From Camellia lanceoleosa (lineage: Eukaryota > Streptophyta > Magnoliopsida > Ericales > Theaceae), in the NCBI GenBank assembly GCA_025200525.1, contig JANUSC010000052.1, positions 434,001 to 498,000 of the forward strand: DNA of 64,000 nucleotides, written 5' to 3'. Under the pieces are notes generated by a model that was not told where the DNA came from, made no database searches, and worked only from the letters and a program-made list of their open reading frames with translations. Positions 10,546 to 22,420 of the stretch are shown piece after piece. Position 1 is the stretch's first letter, and every line of letters starts with the position of its first letter. Made by a program: the position numbers and the translations under genes.

Positions 10546-11094
10546 AGTTGGCCTTCTCTGTGACTATATATAGTTGCTGTAAAATAATGTTATTGTGCAC
10601 TACAAAGTTCATACTACAACTTTGGAAACAAAGTATAAACTAAAGAATTTAACTAATTTCACATTTCATAAAATTTTTACTACACAAAATATATCACATT
10701 GATCTTCCAAAGTATATCACATAACAAAGATATTAAAAAGCCTTTTTTGAATGACAAACTACAACTGTAATTATCTACAAAACAGAGACAGTTTATTGCA
10801 GGAAACCGATATGAGTCCCTTGTGATGTTGCAGAGAACTTGATACCAAAGACTGCTTGAAAAGATTCAGACAAGCCTTCCAACAATAAAGCTCATGAGAC
10901 CGTGCTGACATTTAAAATGACACAAGAAGAGGATTCTTGGTTCACCAAGGCAATCGAAGACACTGAGTACTAGAATTTGAGATCCATGATATATTATTTC
11001 CAAAACACTAAACACAATTTAAAAAAAAAATTAAAATTAAAAAGAAAAGATGCACAACATCAAATGTTATGACAACATGATACTGCAATCTACT
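10546..11094. other. AT-rich sequence without recognised feature
   Basis: No coding sequence or terminal repeat is visible. The boundary at about 11095 is abrupt: AT-rich DNA changes directly into the 3' end of a protease reading frame on the minus strand. It is the presumed rearrangement breakpoint. Confidence 0.4.
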
Positions 11095-11540
11095 TGCTTC
11101 ACAACCGACCCCGCCTTGACCGGCAAGATAATCTTTCCAATTGGCCATTCTGGTTGCGAGTTGAAGCCGACCAAAGGAGATGTTACAGGAGCCAAATCCT
11201 TGTCCTCCAACTTCATTTGTTTGAACGCGTCATAATACATTATTTCGACCGAACTCCCCTGGTCGATTAATATTCTCTTGATATCGAAATCTTTGACGCG
11301 AAGGGTCACCACCAAAGCATCATTGTGCGGCATCTGTACCCTTTCCAGGTCTTTGGTAGAGAACGAAAGGACGTCTTTCTCCTTGGTTTTTCCCCTTTTT
11401 ACCGCGGGCTGGACCGAGAGCACTTCCCTCATGTGCTCGGCCTTCTTGATCATCCCTCTTAGCTCACAGACCCTTGCTGGTTTAATGATGCCGTGGATGA
11501 CGTTGATCACACCCTGTGGGGGCGCCTCTAGGGCGGCCAT
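11095..11540 (-). pseudogene. Retropepsin (protease) domain of the Tat-like gag-pol, truncated
   Basis: The frame reads VINVIHGI, then LPHNDALVVTLRV-like QMPHNDALVVTLRV, then the active-site region ILIDQGSSVEIMYYDAF, PLVGF and GKIILPVKAGS. In Tat-type proteases the active site is usually DQGSSA, so the aspartate is preserved. The protein is cut off soon after GSVVKQVD, where the next conserved block should begin, and unrelated AT-rich sequence follows. The protein would process the polyprotein. Confidence 0.75.
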
Positions 11541-11579
11541 TCCGTTCGGCTCGGTTTGTCCAGTCGGCGCGGCCTTGAC

Positions 11580-13244
11580 TCATCCGTCAATATATTGGTC
11601 AAGATGCCCTGCCGCTACCAACTTCTCCAAATGCTGTTTGAGCGGCAAGCAATCTTCTGTCCGGTGCCCCCGTTCTTCATGGAAGGTGCAGCGACACTTT
11701 GGATTGAAGCCCCGCTGCGCGCTCCCCAGCTTGGCCGGCCAACGGACAAAAGGCTCCCCTCGGATCTCGCTCAAAATGCGGTAGATGGGAATTTTAAAGA
11801 CCGTGGTAATCCCTGTCCGCGCCTTCAGTTTTCTTTTGGCATCCTCTGCTGCGTCGCGGGGTGCATCAGCCCGGTCATTTCTGCGACTTCTGTTTTTGTC
11901 ATTTTGGCCGGTCCCTCGACGCTGATCTTTTGGTCGATCACTAGGGCGGTTTTCCTCCTCCCCGACCGAATGAACTTTCCCCGCTACCCTTCGGTCCACC
12001 GCGACCAGACTATCCTTCGCGGGCGCAGAGGCGGCATCATCTTCCACACGAATGTGTTCGTTGATCCGCTGCATCAAAGATTCCATGGTGGTGGGCTGAT
12101 GCATCGTGAGTGAGTCTCGCAGCCTATGTCCGATCGAGACCCTCTTGTAGTGGGTGATCGCCAGATTGGTAGGACAGTCGAGGATTTCGTTGTAAGTTTC
12201 CCAATACTTCGCATTGTATGCCTTCAGGGAACTCCCAGACTCCATTTTGATGCCCAGAAGGTGGTCTACCTCCTTCGGCGTTCGAGTGTTAGTCTTGAAT
12301 CTGGTGACGAAGGCTTCCGCTAATTGCTGCCACCCCTCGATACTCCCTCAGAACCTTCGAACCACTTCAAGCCCAGCTCTCCCAGACTTGCTGGGAATAT
12401 GAGACACATCAAGGCATCGTTCCGTCGGTGCCCCGCCATCACTTGCCGGTAATGACTCACATGCATGTACGGATCCGTCTTGCCGTCGTACAAAGTGAAT
12501 TTTGGCTGGTGGAATCCGGCAGGGAGTGGGGTGCTCTCAATCTCTGGGGACAATGGCGTGGCTGTAAGCCTCGCCAGTTCTTTGTCCACCAGTGCCGGGG
12601 CTACGTTTCTGGGTGCCGGCCTCATCACTTCTTCACTGCAACGAACTAGCACTCAATCTCTGGAGCGCCGGCACCCTCTGAGTCTCCCGAAAACGCGCTC
12701 TCTCTTCCAACACGTCCCTGAGATCCCTGGAACGAGAGGAGGTTGAGTATCGCGACGTCGACGATGGGCGAGAGGGGCGATAAGTGCTGTCGCGCGTGCT
12801 GGACCTGCCCTCTCTCTGGTCCGAGTCCCCGACCCCATAGTTCCTGGTGATGGAGATTGAATGAGTCCTCCTCTGGCGGCGACTGCTAGAACGAGGAGAG
12901 GGGGTGCGCTCACTGAGGTTGCCCTCTCCAGCAACACCCTTCCCCCTCACTTGGCGCTTCAGAAGCTCCATCTCCGCCGCCATCCTACGAATGAGGGCTT
13001 CTTGGTCCTTGAGTTTGTGCTCCAGGCGCTCCTCACGGGACTCCCCCCGGCGCCGGCGGCCCTCTGGACTCTGTGAACGATCTGAACTCCTTCCACGCTT
13101 GTCACGCGCTCCTCGCGAAGTGGTTTCCAGGCCCGCCATGGTTGGAACATTTGGGGGGCCTTCTCTCCTCCGCACATACTCTGGAGTGACACCATCGACG
13201 ACTGACAACGAAACTTCGTCGTTGTTGGCCATGGAAATGATCAA
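11580..13244 (-). pseudogene. gag of the Tat-like element, with frameshift
   Basis: Starting at 13244 (MIISMANNDEV; an internal Met follows at once), the N-terminal part is Arg/Ser/Glu-rich with a coiled coil near residues 70-95 (ERLEHKLKDQEALIRRMAAE). After a frame change at about 12640 comes the gag core: LPAGFHQPKFTLYDGKTDP, MHVSHYRQVM and GLKWFEG. A second frame change near 12320 leads to KMESGSSLKAYNAKYWETYNEI and RINEHIRVEDD. It ends with a Cys/His segment CTFHEERGHRTEDC followed by LKQHLEKLV, a typical Tat-lineage gag C-terminus. The frame breaks mean no single gag product can be made. Confidence 0.8.
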
Positions 13245-13282
13245 AGAAGCTTACAGAACAAGGATTGAGTATCAAAACATTC

Positions 13283-13298
13283 TCACAGACGGCGCCAA
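13283..13298 (-). other. Primer binding site of the Tat-like element
   Basis: On the minus strand TTGGCGCCGTCTGTGA follows the LTR end (CCGTACA) after one base. TTGGCGCCGTCTGTG-type sites directly downstream of the 5' LTR are typical of Tat/Athila-branch gypsy elements. Confidence 0.75.
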
Positions 13299-13299
13299 T

Positions 13300-14176
13300 T
13301 GTACGGGGGCGAAATATCCTTAGCTCTCCGTACGCCTTGAACGTCAAGCTTCCGGTAACGGCGTCTATCTCTGCAACACAAAAATGGTGAGCTGCCCGGC
13401 GGCGATGTGCCAGAAAAACCCTCCGACGCTCAAGTCAGTTCACTCCCCCAGAAGACAATGGGAAGAGAGTGTTTAAGAGGGTGAGTTCGCATACCTGTAG
13501 CCTTCGTCTCTCCCCCTATTTCTAGGCTGGCCATGCAGCCTCACGATCGTGCGCGCACTACCTCTGTCGTCCTTCCCTGGACAGGTGGCAGTGCGCGCCT
13601 CTCACCACCTTACGCGTGTAAAGGTTTCGTCCTTTCACAAGCACATACTGAACTCTCTAACGGTATTGAGGCGTTCGTGGAGCAGATGTCCTCTCTTCCA
13701 CACCATTGGCCCAGGTGGCACCCTTGACCGAGATACCACAACCGGCCTAATGCTTGCGGAAAATCACCAACCGAGCCTCATACTGTCGAGCCGTCCCTGC
13801 TCATCACGTGGAAGACAGACCACCTCGGCCGAGCTACTCCTGAACCGATTAAATCGGGACCAACGGTTCGCGAGCATGCGCCCCAACCATTTCTTCTAAA
13901 TCATCGGTTGCGAGGAACCATTCATCTCGGTTGGCCGGTCGGAGGCATGCCGGCCTTCCCGCAGCCTCGGCCCTGCCCGGGACATCCGATAGCTCGGTCA
14001 CTGTCTCGGACCGTGCGAGTCCGACAGACTCGGCTGAGGCTGACTTGCGCTTGCTCGGTCGAGATCTCGGACCGTGCAAGTCCGTCGCGTCAACAGGGTC
14101 AGCTCGGCGCCATGCATTCCGTTAATTCTGATGTCGCCCACGCTCGGCCGTACTGTCGCGCAAATCTTCCCTCTCA
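13300..14176 (-). mobile_element. 5' LTR of the Tat-like element
   Basis: In the minus direction it starts TGAGAGGGAAG at 14176 and ends CCCCCGTACA at 13300, 877 bp. It is homologous to 7705-8575 throughout, by eye roughly 93-95 percent apart from short indels. Bases 14177-14181 are ATAAA, that is TTTAT in the element's direction. Confidence 0.85.
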
Positions 14177-14181
14177 ATAAA

Positions 14182-17100
14182 TATTTCATGATCATTTTTA
14201 TGAAAAAATTTTCATGATCCTTAACTTTTTTCAATAAAAATATACTGTGTCAAATGTGTCAGATAAATGTTAGTTTACTTGAGTGTACTGTTACAATTTT
14301 GCCAATTTAGTGGCATTCACCAATTTTCTTGTCTCCCAACATATATTTTATATATGTTTGTTTATTGAAAGCGACAAGGCCAAATCAATTTTATATAAAT
14401 TTTTTTTTAAGAATTTGAGATTTTACGTTCTTAAAGAGGTGGGAGGCATTGTTTACACTATAAAATATTTTTTGTCAATTGTGACCTACCGATTATGACC
14501 AAATCCAGTTTTGTTGATTATGACCTATTAATTATGGTCTATCCATTGAGAACATGAACTATCTTTAAACTAACTATGGCCACATTTATTACTATTATAT
14601 TTGTTGTTGTTGTTTTTGTTATGTTTGTGCAGGATGCAATGATTCCAAAGCATATGACATAAACTGAAAAGAAATGGCAACGTGGGCATAGAGTGGTGAC
14701 AACTTGTGAATTTCTTATAATGTGCTTTGAATGTGGCTGTAAATAAAACTGTCTAACAGTTGCAATTTGAAGGAAGAAACCGCCTAAAGCAATTGTGGAA
14801 TTTACAACTATAATGTTGAGCCTATTAATGGACCAAGGAAAAACAAGCAGGGGGAATCAATCAACAACACATCAAACACATCATAAACTTTTCCCTATCT
14901 TTAAGAATAGTTCTGATCAAATCTTTAGGAATAGTTTATCTTAATTTTTAGGAATAGGATAGCATTAGTTTGTAGCCAAATTCTATTTATCGACAGAATT
15001 TTTGCACTTTTTGAAGTTTAATGAAGTTATTTTTTATTATTTTTTAATAGTTTCATTTGAATCACTTGTTGGAATTTATTTGCGTTATTAGCGAAGTTTA
15101 TAGCCAAATCGTTTGTCGATTGTAATTTTACAAAAATTTTGCTAACAAAGTGGAAAACACAATGGATGAAGGAGAACGGAGAGGCTATAATAGTGATAGA
15201 GGAAGTGAAAAAATAAAAGTAAATCTTGTGATTTATTCAAAATAAAGATTTAGATATAGATACTTTTGATTAAATATAAATTAACAAATCATATCCTCAT
15301 CTAAATTCTATTGTTTCAAAATTTTAAAATTTCGATTTAGATACAGATGTTTTTATTAGATATAGATTAACAAATCATATTGTTATATAAATTTTATTAT
15401 TTAAAAATTTTTAATTTTTTATTTGAATTTTTATTATGTTAAATAATTAGAAATCTATATCTATCTATATATTAAGGAAAAATGGGTTTTTAACCCCTAA
15501 GCCTTGTGAGAGCTCCAATATCCCAATTAAAATTTTTAAAATTTTTTATTTTAAAAAAAAATCAGCATTTATTGATTTGATCAAAATTAATCAGTATTTA
15601 TTAACTTTTTTCAATTCACATGTCTTTCCACAGGCCTGCATTTATTGATTTGATCAAAATCTCTTGATCAGTATTTAAAATCCACTCATACAAATAATTA
15701 TAGATACAACCTGTACATAGTTACTGCAATACTCTTTTCAATTTCTTCCATACACTATAGTTAGTGATAAGATTATTAAATTATTGTAATTATAAAAAAT
15801 TTAAAATAAATATAAATATTTATAACTATTCCGTGTATAACACGGGTGATAGGTTAGTTAGGACTATGCGAAAGGGAAAATTTCAAGAACTACCACGTGA
15901 GAGAGAACGTCAACAGTATATTAGTATTGAAGTTTGTAGAGTTTAGAGAGCTCGCTACATTTGTTTATGAATAATACTTGAGACCCCCTTTTGGGGGTCA
16001 CCCCCTCACCCCCCTTTGCCATGTGTCAGGGAGTGATTGAAGGAGCAGGAAAAAAAAGAAAAAGAAAAAGAAAAAGCAACCAATGAGAGAGAGAGGGGGT
16101 CAAAGGGGGTGATGGGAAAAGGGGGATGAATCATTGTTGTTTGTTTATATAGATAGCAGAGCCGGCCCAACAGTAAAACAGTTGAGACAACTGCCTAAGG
16201 CCCCCAAATGAAGAAGGCCCAATTGTTAAGGTCTATGTATGTTTATGAAAAGAAGGCCCAATAGGGAAGGCCCAAAAACAAAAGAAAAAGACCCAATACT
16301 TATATTTTGAAAGAAAGGCCCATGAACAGAAAAAAATAAAGGTCATACTTGTAAGCCTATTCCTGATATCACTATAAAAAATTTTAAAAAAAACACTCCC
16401 AGCAATATGGTGAGACAGAAAGATTGAAATATTTTAATTGCAATGAAATTTAAGTAAAAATTTATTGATTGTAATGGTTAGGTGTGGTGGGTAATTTGCA
16501 AGGCCAACAAAGAATTATTCAACTTGTTTGATTTTTTTTTTTTTGGGAGGGGGGGTATTTGGATTGTTATAATCAGGTATATTATTCTATAATTTTAGAA
16601 TTTAGTATATTTTAATTGTAATGCAGTTTTTTTTTTATTTTTTTTTTATTTTTTGTGTGTGTGGGTGGGGGGTGTAGATTGGTTAGACTTGTTTGCGAAT
16701 ATTTTTAAAATTAAAATATGTCTAATAGAAAATTTGAATATGGGTATTCCAAAAAAGAAAGAAGAAAATTAATCCACAGTTGAAAAGAATTAAAGGAAAA
16801 TTTTGTTACAAACACAAAAAAAGAGACAATAACAGATTTAAATGAAAATGATATAAAAATTATAAATATTTAATATCAATATACCTTACTTAGTTACAAA
16901 AATAAATAAAAGGATTGGGCCACCCCCGGATAGATAGTATAGATGGATAGGTCATATGCATATCAAATAATGTCTTTTGTCATTTCTTTTTATTTTTTTA
17001 TTTTAATTTTCAAAATTATATAATTATTAACCACAATTGTTTAAAAAATTTCGAAATATACCCATTGAATAATGTCTTGTCATTTTTAAAATTTTAAAAT

Positions 17101-18004
17101 TATATAATAATTACGCCTTTGGAAAAATCTCATGGGAGTTTTGAAAAATATTTACAAATAAGCAATAAATTTTATAAATATTAATAATTATAATTATAAT
17201 TTTTTACATTAATATATAATAATTTTATACAATTTCAATTGAATAGTAATTTTCCCTAAAAAATTTCAAAAAATATAAAGGGTCTCGCAGTACATTCAGC
17301 AGGGTGCCATGTTAGGGGAGTGAAGGTTTCTGTTGATTTTTAAGGATTTTTCTGGGTCTATTTTGATAATTCAAATCGTGCATTTTGTAGTATTTATTGA
17401 GTATATCATGCATGTAAAATATCAAATTAATTGGACATCGATAATTCCATGATTAGGTCTTAATTATTTTTTTAAAAATTATTAAAATTATATTAACTGT
17501 TTATTTTTTAAAAACAAATGTACAATTATTGTAGAGCTACACATGTCTAATGTATTTGATTTTTTATATGAGAATTTATTTGACAAACTTTACAATATGA
17601 ACAATTCGGATAGACTGTGGACAAGCCAGCCTCAAAGCAGCCCAAATCCCATGCAGGGTCGTCAAACAGACGTGTTTCGAAATTTTGAAAAAACAAATCC
17701 GAACTTGTGTTGTCGTGGAGGGAGGGAGTCATAGGGGGTAAGTTGAAACCTTTGCCCCAAATCCTAAATACTCTAACCCGCTCCCTGCACAACTGGCCAC
17801 TTCTACCAACCCCCTACACCCATACGCTACTGCCTAAACTACCTGCACAACCTACACAACTGGCAATCTCTCTATCCCTTTTTTCTCTCACCAACTCCTT
17901 GCAGAATCCACCTTGTCGTTTTTGTCTCCTACTCTAAATGGCATTGGCAAGTTGTTTCCTGCTGCAGGGCTCACCAAGCATTTCTTTGAGACATCCATTT
18001 TTGG
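14182..18004. other. AT-rich intergenic stretch
   Basis: No protein-coding gene is supported. The stretch has poly-A/T runs, an imperfect foldback at 15970-16135 and near-palindromic TCATGA motifs at 14186-14218 similar to 8649-8685. Short open frames at 17543-17937 have no recognisable similarity. Confidence 0.5.
15970..16135. repeat. Imperfect foldback element rich in GGGGG/CCCCC
   Basis: GACCCCCTTTTGGGGGTCAC and CACCCCCTCACCCCCC on the left can pair with GGGGGTCAAAGGGGGTGAT and GGGAAAAGGGGGATGA on the right, with about 60 bp between. The arrangement resembles a small MITE, but no target duplication could be fixed. Confidence 0.35.
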
Positions 18005-18551
18005 TGTTAAGAGTCATCATTGACTTTTCTAGAATCATCTAGGCTATTAAGTGCATATATTGAATAATTTAGAAGACTCCGGAAAGATCTAAAAGACTCT
18101 AGAAAGATCTAAAGAAATCCGAAAGATTCTAAAATATTGTAGAAGATTCCAGAATGTTAGAGAAGCTTGTAGAAATCTAGAGAAATCTAGAAAGTTTCGG
18201 AAGGTTCTAGAAAATTTTAGAAGAATAGAAAGTACTATTATATACTAGAATAGTTTAGAGAGTTCTAGAATATTGGAAAGTATGAGTATATGCTAGAATA
18301 TTTTAGAGGATTAATAATAGCTCTTGGATCAAAATGATCCTAGCCATCCATTGAGGAGGTGGATGACTATATAAAGGGAAGTGACCTCATTTGGAAGGGA
18401 CAAGACACAACAATTAAGAGTGGAGTCAAGTGCTTCAGTGTGAGTGATTCCAAAAGTGATGTGTCCTTAAGAGTCTTCTTGTATACTTGAGTGTATCTTT
18501 GCATCTAAATAAAGATTCACTTTTGTATAGTTGTTGTGTTCTAACTCAACA
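18005..18551 (+). mobile_element. Copia C LTR 1
   Basis: Starts TGTTAAGAGTC and ends ACTCAACA, followed after one base by TTTGGTATCAGAGC, the usual plant copia primer site complementary to initiator tRNA-Met. It contains a TATATAAAG box at about 18368 and AATAAA at 18508, consistent with transcription start near 18400 and RNA end near 18530. Confidence 0.9.
18127..18222. promoter_or_regulatory. Heat-shock-element-like arrays in LTR 1
   Basis: At 18127-18174 trimers in strict 5-bp phase read TTC, AAA, TTG, GAA, TTC, GAA, TTA, GAA, TTG, GAA. At 18190-18222 they read GAA, TTT, GAA, TTC, GAA, TTT, GAA. Alternating GAA and TTC at 5-bp spacing is the binding pattern of heat shock factors, and three or more units make a strong site. 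The arrays lie about 145-240 bp upstream of the TATA box. The second LTR has the same arrays. Confidence 0.65.
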
Positions 18552-18682
18552 ATTTGGTATCAGAGCAAGGCGGCCAAGGATCATTTTCTTGAGTTGATCA
18601 TGCACAACTTAAGACTGTGAAGCTTGTGGATTAGAGACCACACTTACTTGGTGAAAGTGCAGGAGGATCACACCAAGTCACG

Positions 18683-19555
18683 ATGGTAGATCTTGTGAAC
18701 ACAATGAGTGGAGTCACAAGACTCAACAACAACAACTACCAGAGTTGGCAAAGTCGCATCAAGTCCTACCTTGAAGGGCAAGATTTGTGGGAGGTTGTTA
18801 ATGGAAATGCGACTATATCACCTTCCACGGAAAATGCTGAGGCACTTCGCAGATGGAAGATCAAGGCCAAAAAGGCAATGTATGTGCTCAAGACAACCAT
18901 AGAGGATGAGTTGCTCGGGCACATCAGGAATGATGACACAGCGAAGGTAGCACGGGACACCTTTGCATCATTGTTTTCAAAAACAAATGACGTCCGACTC
19001 TAATTTCTAGAAAATGAGTTGATGTCTACCACTCAGGGAAGTAAGTCCATAAGTGAATATTTCACAAATATTAAGGATCTATGTCATGAAATTTCAGATC
19101 TAGATCCTAAAGCAAATATTAATGAGGAAAGAATGAGGAGGATCATTATACATGGGTTAAGGCCCGAGTATAATGCATTCATCACAGCTATAAGGGGTTG
19201 GCCAATTCAACCATCTCTTATAGAGTTGGAGAATTTATTGGCCAATCAAGAAAGCCTATGCAAGCAAATGGCTGGGGTCTCATTGAAGACTGAAGAGGAG
19301 GCACTCTTCAGTAATAACAATAGAAGGCGTGGACCAAGACGTGGTGGACCAAGACGGCCTAACTCTACAAGGCTAAAGAAAAATGAAGAACATACTAAAT
19401 CACAGCAGCAGGATAGGAGCTCTCAAATGGATGGAGCTCAATCTGGCAGCAACAACCATGATCAACGATCCTCAACACCCTGGCGGCATAACATAGAGTG
19501 CTACAAATGTGGAAAGAGAGGTCACTATGCAAAAGATTGTTGTTCAAAGAGAAGG
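18683..19555 (+). pseudogene. Copia C gag (UBN2-type) with zinc knuckle, one stop
   Basis: The start at 18683 follows the primer site by about 115 bp. The protein reads LNNNNYQSWQSRIKSYL, then KAKKAMYVLKTTIEDELL and, after an in-frame stop at about 19001, ISEYFTNIKDLCHEISDLDP, IIHGLRPEYNAFI and SLIELENLLANQE. It ends with the CCHC zinc knuckle CYKCGKRGHYAKDC near 19500-19540. This is the standard plant copia gag order; the stop and a nearby substitution break it. The second copy at 22421 reads QLQFLKNEL at the same place without the stop. Confidence 0.85.
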
Positions 19556-19573
19556 TAAAAAGAAAGTAACTCG

Positions 19574-21742
19574 GTGACATCCAAAAGTCACCAAGACAAC
19601 AGCGAGGAAGAATGGGACTTCCAAGCATCCTCTGCAGTGTTCAATGCTAATGAGACTTATTGCTCTGAAGAAGTAGACTTTGATGCATGGGAAGTGCAAG
19701 AGCAACATAGTCCAACCACTAGTGAAGTGGTTGCATGTGCGGTTGTGTCTGAGCCTAATGAGTTGGCTCTTGTGGTAGAGTCTAAAATTGGAGCAATCAA
19801 CTACAACAATGATTGGATCGTTGATTCAGGATGCTCTAACCACATGACTGGTGACGAGGAGAAGCTATCCAACTTGTTCGAGTACAAATGAGGCCGGGTA
19901 GTAGTGACTGCTGATAATATAAGGTTGCCGATCAACCATGTTGGTAAGACAATCATCACTCCTCACTTCAACTCTAACCAAATACATTTGCAGGACATCT
20001 ATTACGTGCCAGGGATGAAGAAGAATATGTTATCAGTCTCACAACTGACATCCTCGGGCAACTATGTGTTATTCGGTCCAGAGAATGTGGAGGTTTACCA
20101 GAAAGTTAAGTTATCTGGTACTCGCATCATGGAGGGAAGACGGTTGGAGTTTATCTACGTAATGTCAGTAGAATCAGCCTACGTAGATAAGACTTGAAAG
20201 GATGAGACTGCAAACCTTTGGCATACACGCTTGGGTCACGTGAGCTATCACAAGCTAAAAATAATGATGAAGAAGTCTATGCTCAAGGGCCTTCCTCAAC
20301 TAGATATTCGAGAAGATACAATTTGTGCCGGATGTCAGTATGGTAAGGTATATCAGTTACCGTATGAAGATTCAAAGTATAGAGCTAAGAAACCCTTAGA
20401 GCTTATCCACTCAGATGTCTTCGGACCGGTAAAACAATCATCAATCAGTGGAATTCGCTACATGGTGACTTTCATTAACGACTTCTCAAGGTATGTGTGG
20501 ATGTATTTTATGAAAGAAAAGTTTGAAGTTTTGGCCAAGTTCAAAGAATTTCGTAAGAAGGTTGAAAGCAAGCTTGGAAAGAAAATTCGATGCTTGCGAA
20601 CAGATAATGGAGGAGAATATTCATCAGATGAGTTCTCTAACTATCTTAGAGAATTCCAAATTCAACATCAGTTTACCTGCTCAAGTACTCCATAACAGAA
20701 TGGAGTGGCTAAAAGAAAGAATAGGCATCTTGCAAAAACTTGCTAGAGCATGCTACATGCTAAGAATGTGCCTAGCAAATTTTGGGCTACTGCAAGCAGG
20801 TTTGGGGTTGGTCTCACTCTTCCAAAAGTTATGGCACACAAAGCCCATAATAAGTCACTTTCGAGTATTCGGATGTGTCTGCTAGGTATTTGTGCCAAAT
20901 CATCTACGTAGCAAGTTCAATAAGAAGGCAATTCGTTGCATCTTCGTGGGCTATGACAGTCAAAGGAAAGGATGGCGATGTTACAAACCCACAAGTGGAC
21001 GCTACTATACTTTGAGGAATGTTGTATTTGATGAAGCATCATCTTGGTGGTCTTCACAAGATGTACAATTGCCAGACTCCAGAAATTTAGAAGATCCGTT
21101 ACAAGAAAAGCTGGGAGAGCAAAGATAAGAGGGAGAGGCACCTCCTAGTTTACAAATCATCAAGGAGCTAGTATCAACATAAAGTGATGATGAGCTAGAG
21201 CTTGACTTGTCAAAGACACCAATAAGATCTTCAAGTTCATGGAAAACAGGTGTCCATCACAAGAGTCCAGAAAAGGTTCGCCTGAGACAACAAGAAGGGG
21301 TTGAAAAGATTGGACCAAAACTCAGAAGGTCAGAAAGATAATTTAAGCCTAATCCGAAGTATGCAAATGTTGCTCTAACTGAAGAAGATAGCATTACAGA
21401 GCCAACGACGTTTGGAAAGGCAAACCAAAGCAAAGCATGACAAAAGGAAATGGAGAAAGAGATTCAAGCCCTTAGACAAAAATCAGACATGGGAGCTAGT
21501 TCCTAAGCTAAAGAACGTGAAGTCGATTTTATGCAAGAACAAAGCACGTGGAGGTACATTATCATTTCATTCGAGAGAAAGTGCTCCAAGGAGAGATAGA
21601 GATGAAATCAATTAGAACAGATGACCAAGTAGCAGACTTGTTTACTAAAGGACTTGGAGCTTCAAAGTTTGTAGAGCTTCGGAAGCAACTTGGCTCAACT
21701 AAAAAAGAAGAACTAAATAAAGGAGTCAATGCTGAGAGGAAG
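19574..21742 (+). pseudogene. Copia C pol remnant: protease, integrase, tail of RNase H; reverse transcriptase deleted
   Basis: Protease is recognised by [12 protein letters not shown] near 19815. The GAG-pre-integrase block [15 protein letters not shown] is near 20215. The integrase core has HSDVFGP and RTDNGGEY near 20410 and 20600; a stop at about 20692 falls just before the catalytic glutamate region (QNGVAKRKN, where E is replaced by K). At about 21535 the frame jumps from the start of the RT region (QTWELVPKLKNVKSI) straight to the RNase H tail (HVEVHYHFIREKV, DQVADLFTKGL). Nearly all of RT and RNase H is missing. GAGAGGAAG before 21743 is the polypurine tract. Confidence 0.85.
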
Positions 21743-22289
21743 TGTTAAAAGTCATCATTGACTTTTCTAGAATCATCTAGGCTATTAAGTGCATATGTTG
21801 AATAATCTAGAAGACTTCGGAAAGATCTAGAAGACTTTAGCAAGAACTAAAGAAATCTGGAAGATTCTAGAACATTGTAGAAGATTCCGGAATGTTAGAG
21901 AAACTTGTAGAAATCTAGAGAAATCTAGAAGGTTCCGGAAGGTTTTAGAATATTTTAGAAGTATAGAAAGTACTATTATATACTAGAATAGTTTAGAGAG
22001 TTCTAGAATATTGGAAAGTATGAGTACATGCTAGAATATTCTAGAGGATTAATAATAGCCCTTGGATCAAAATGATCTTAGCCATTCATTGAGGAGATGG
22101 ATGACTATATAAAGGGAAGTGACCTCATTTGGAAGGGACAAGACACAGCAATCAAGAGTGGAGTCAAGTGCTTGAGTGTGAGTGATTCCAAAAGTGAGGT
22201 GTCATTGAGAGTCTTCTTGTATACTTGAGTGTATCTTTGCATCTAAATAAAGATTCACTTTTGTATAGCCGTTGTGTTCCAACTCAACA
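21743..22289 (+). mobile_element. Copia C LTR 2
   Basis: Starts TGTTAAAAGTC and ends ACTCAACA like LTR 1, with a TATATAAAG box at about 22106. It is followed by a mutated primer site (TTTGGTAACAAAGC), showing that it serves both as 3' LTR of the first internal region and as 5' LTR of the second. Confidence 0.9.
21860..21960. promoter_or_regulatory. Heat-shock-element-like arrays in LTR 2
   Basis: At 21860-21912 the phased trimers are GAA, TTC, GAA, TTG, GAA, TTC, GAA, TTA, GAA, TTG, GAA. At 21928-21960 they are GAA, TTC, GAA, TTT, GAA, TTT, GAA, each separated by two bases. This copy fits the GAAnnTTC pattern slightly better than LTR 1. Confidence 0.65.
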
Positions 22290-22420
22290 ATTTGGTAACA
22301 AAGCAAGGCGGCCAAGGACCGTTTTCTTGAGTTGATCATGCACAACTTAAGACTGTAAAGCTTGTGGATTAGAGACCACACTTACTTAGTGAAAGTGCAG
22401 GAGGATCACACCAAGTCACG

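Larger units (their letters stand above)
11095..14176 (-). mobile_element. Tat-like Ty3/gypsy retrotransposon, 5' portion (LTR, primer site, gag, protease)
   Basis: On the minus strand the order is 5' LTR (14176-13300), primer site, gag and protease, and the element stops abruptly at about 11095 within the protease. Reverse transcriptase, RNase H, integrase and 3' LTR are absent here. The LTR belongs to the same family as 7705-8575 in the opposite orientation, and the flanking TTTAT matches. The simplest reading is that this is the 5' half of the element whose 3' half is 1-8575, separated by an inversion with a breakpoint at about 11095. Confidence 0.8.

Noticed and set aside
11556..13323. 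Several + strand frames of 90-185 residues over the Tat gag
   Set aside because: They are shadows of the minus-strand gag, which shows conserved gag and zinc-knuckle motifs.
7705..14176. The inverted LTRs at 7705-8575 and 13300-14176 as terminal inverted repeats of a Foldback transposon
   Set aside because: They keep LTR-specific context: primer site after one, antisense ORF before the other, and TTTAT on the outer side of each in the element's direction. An inverted retrotransposon fits better.
17543..17937. Overlapping small frames on both strands before copia C
   Set aside because: No recognisable domain, no codon pattern, and strong overlap of both strands.
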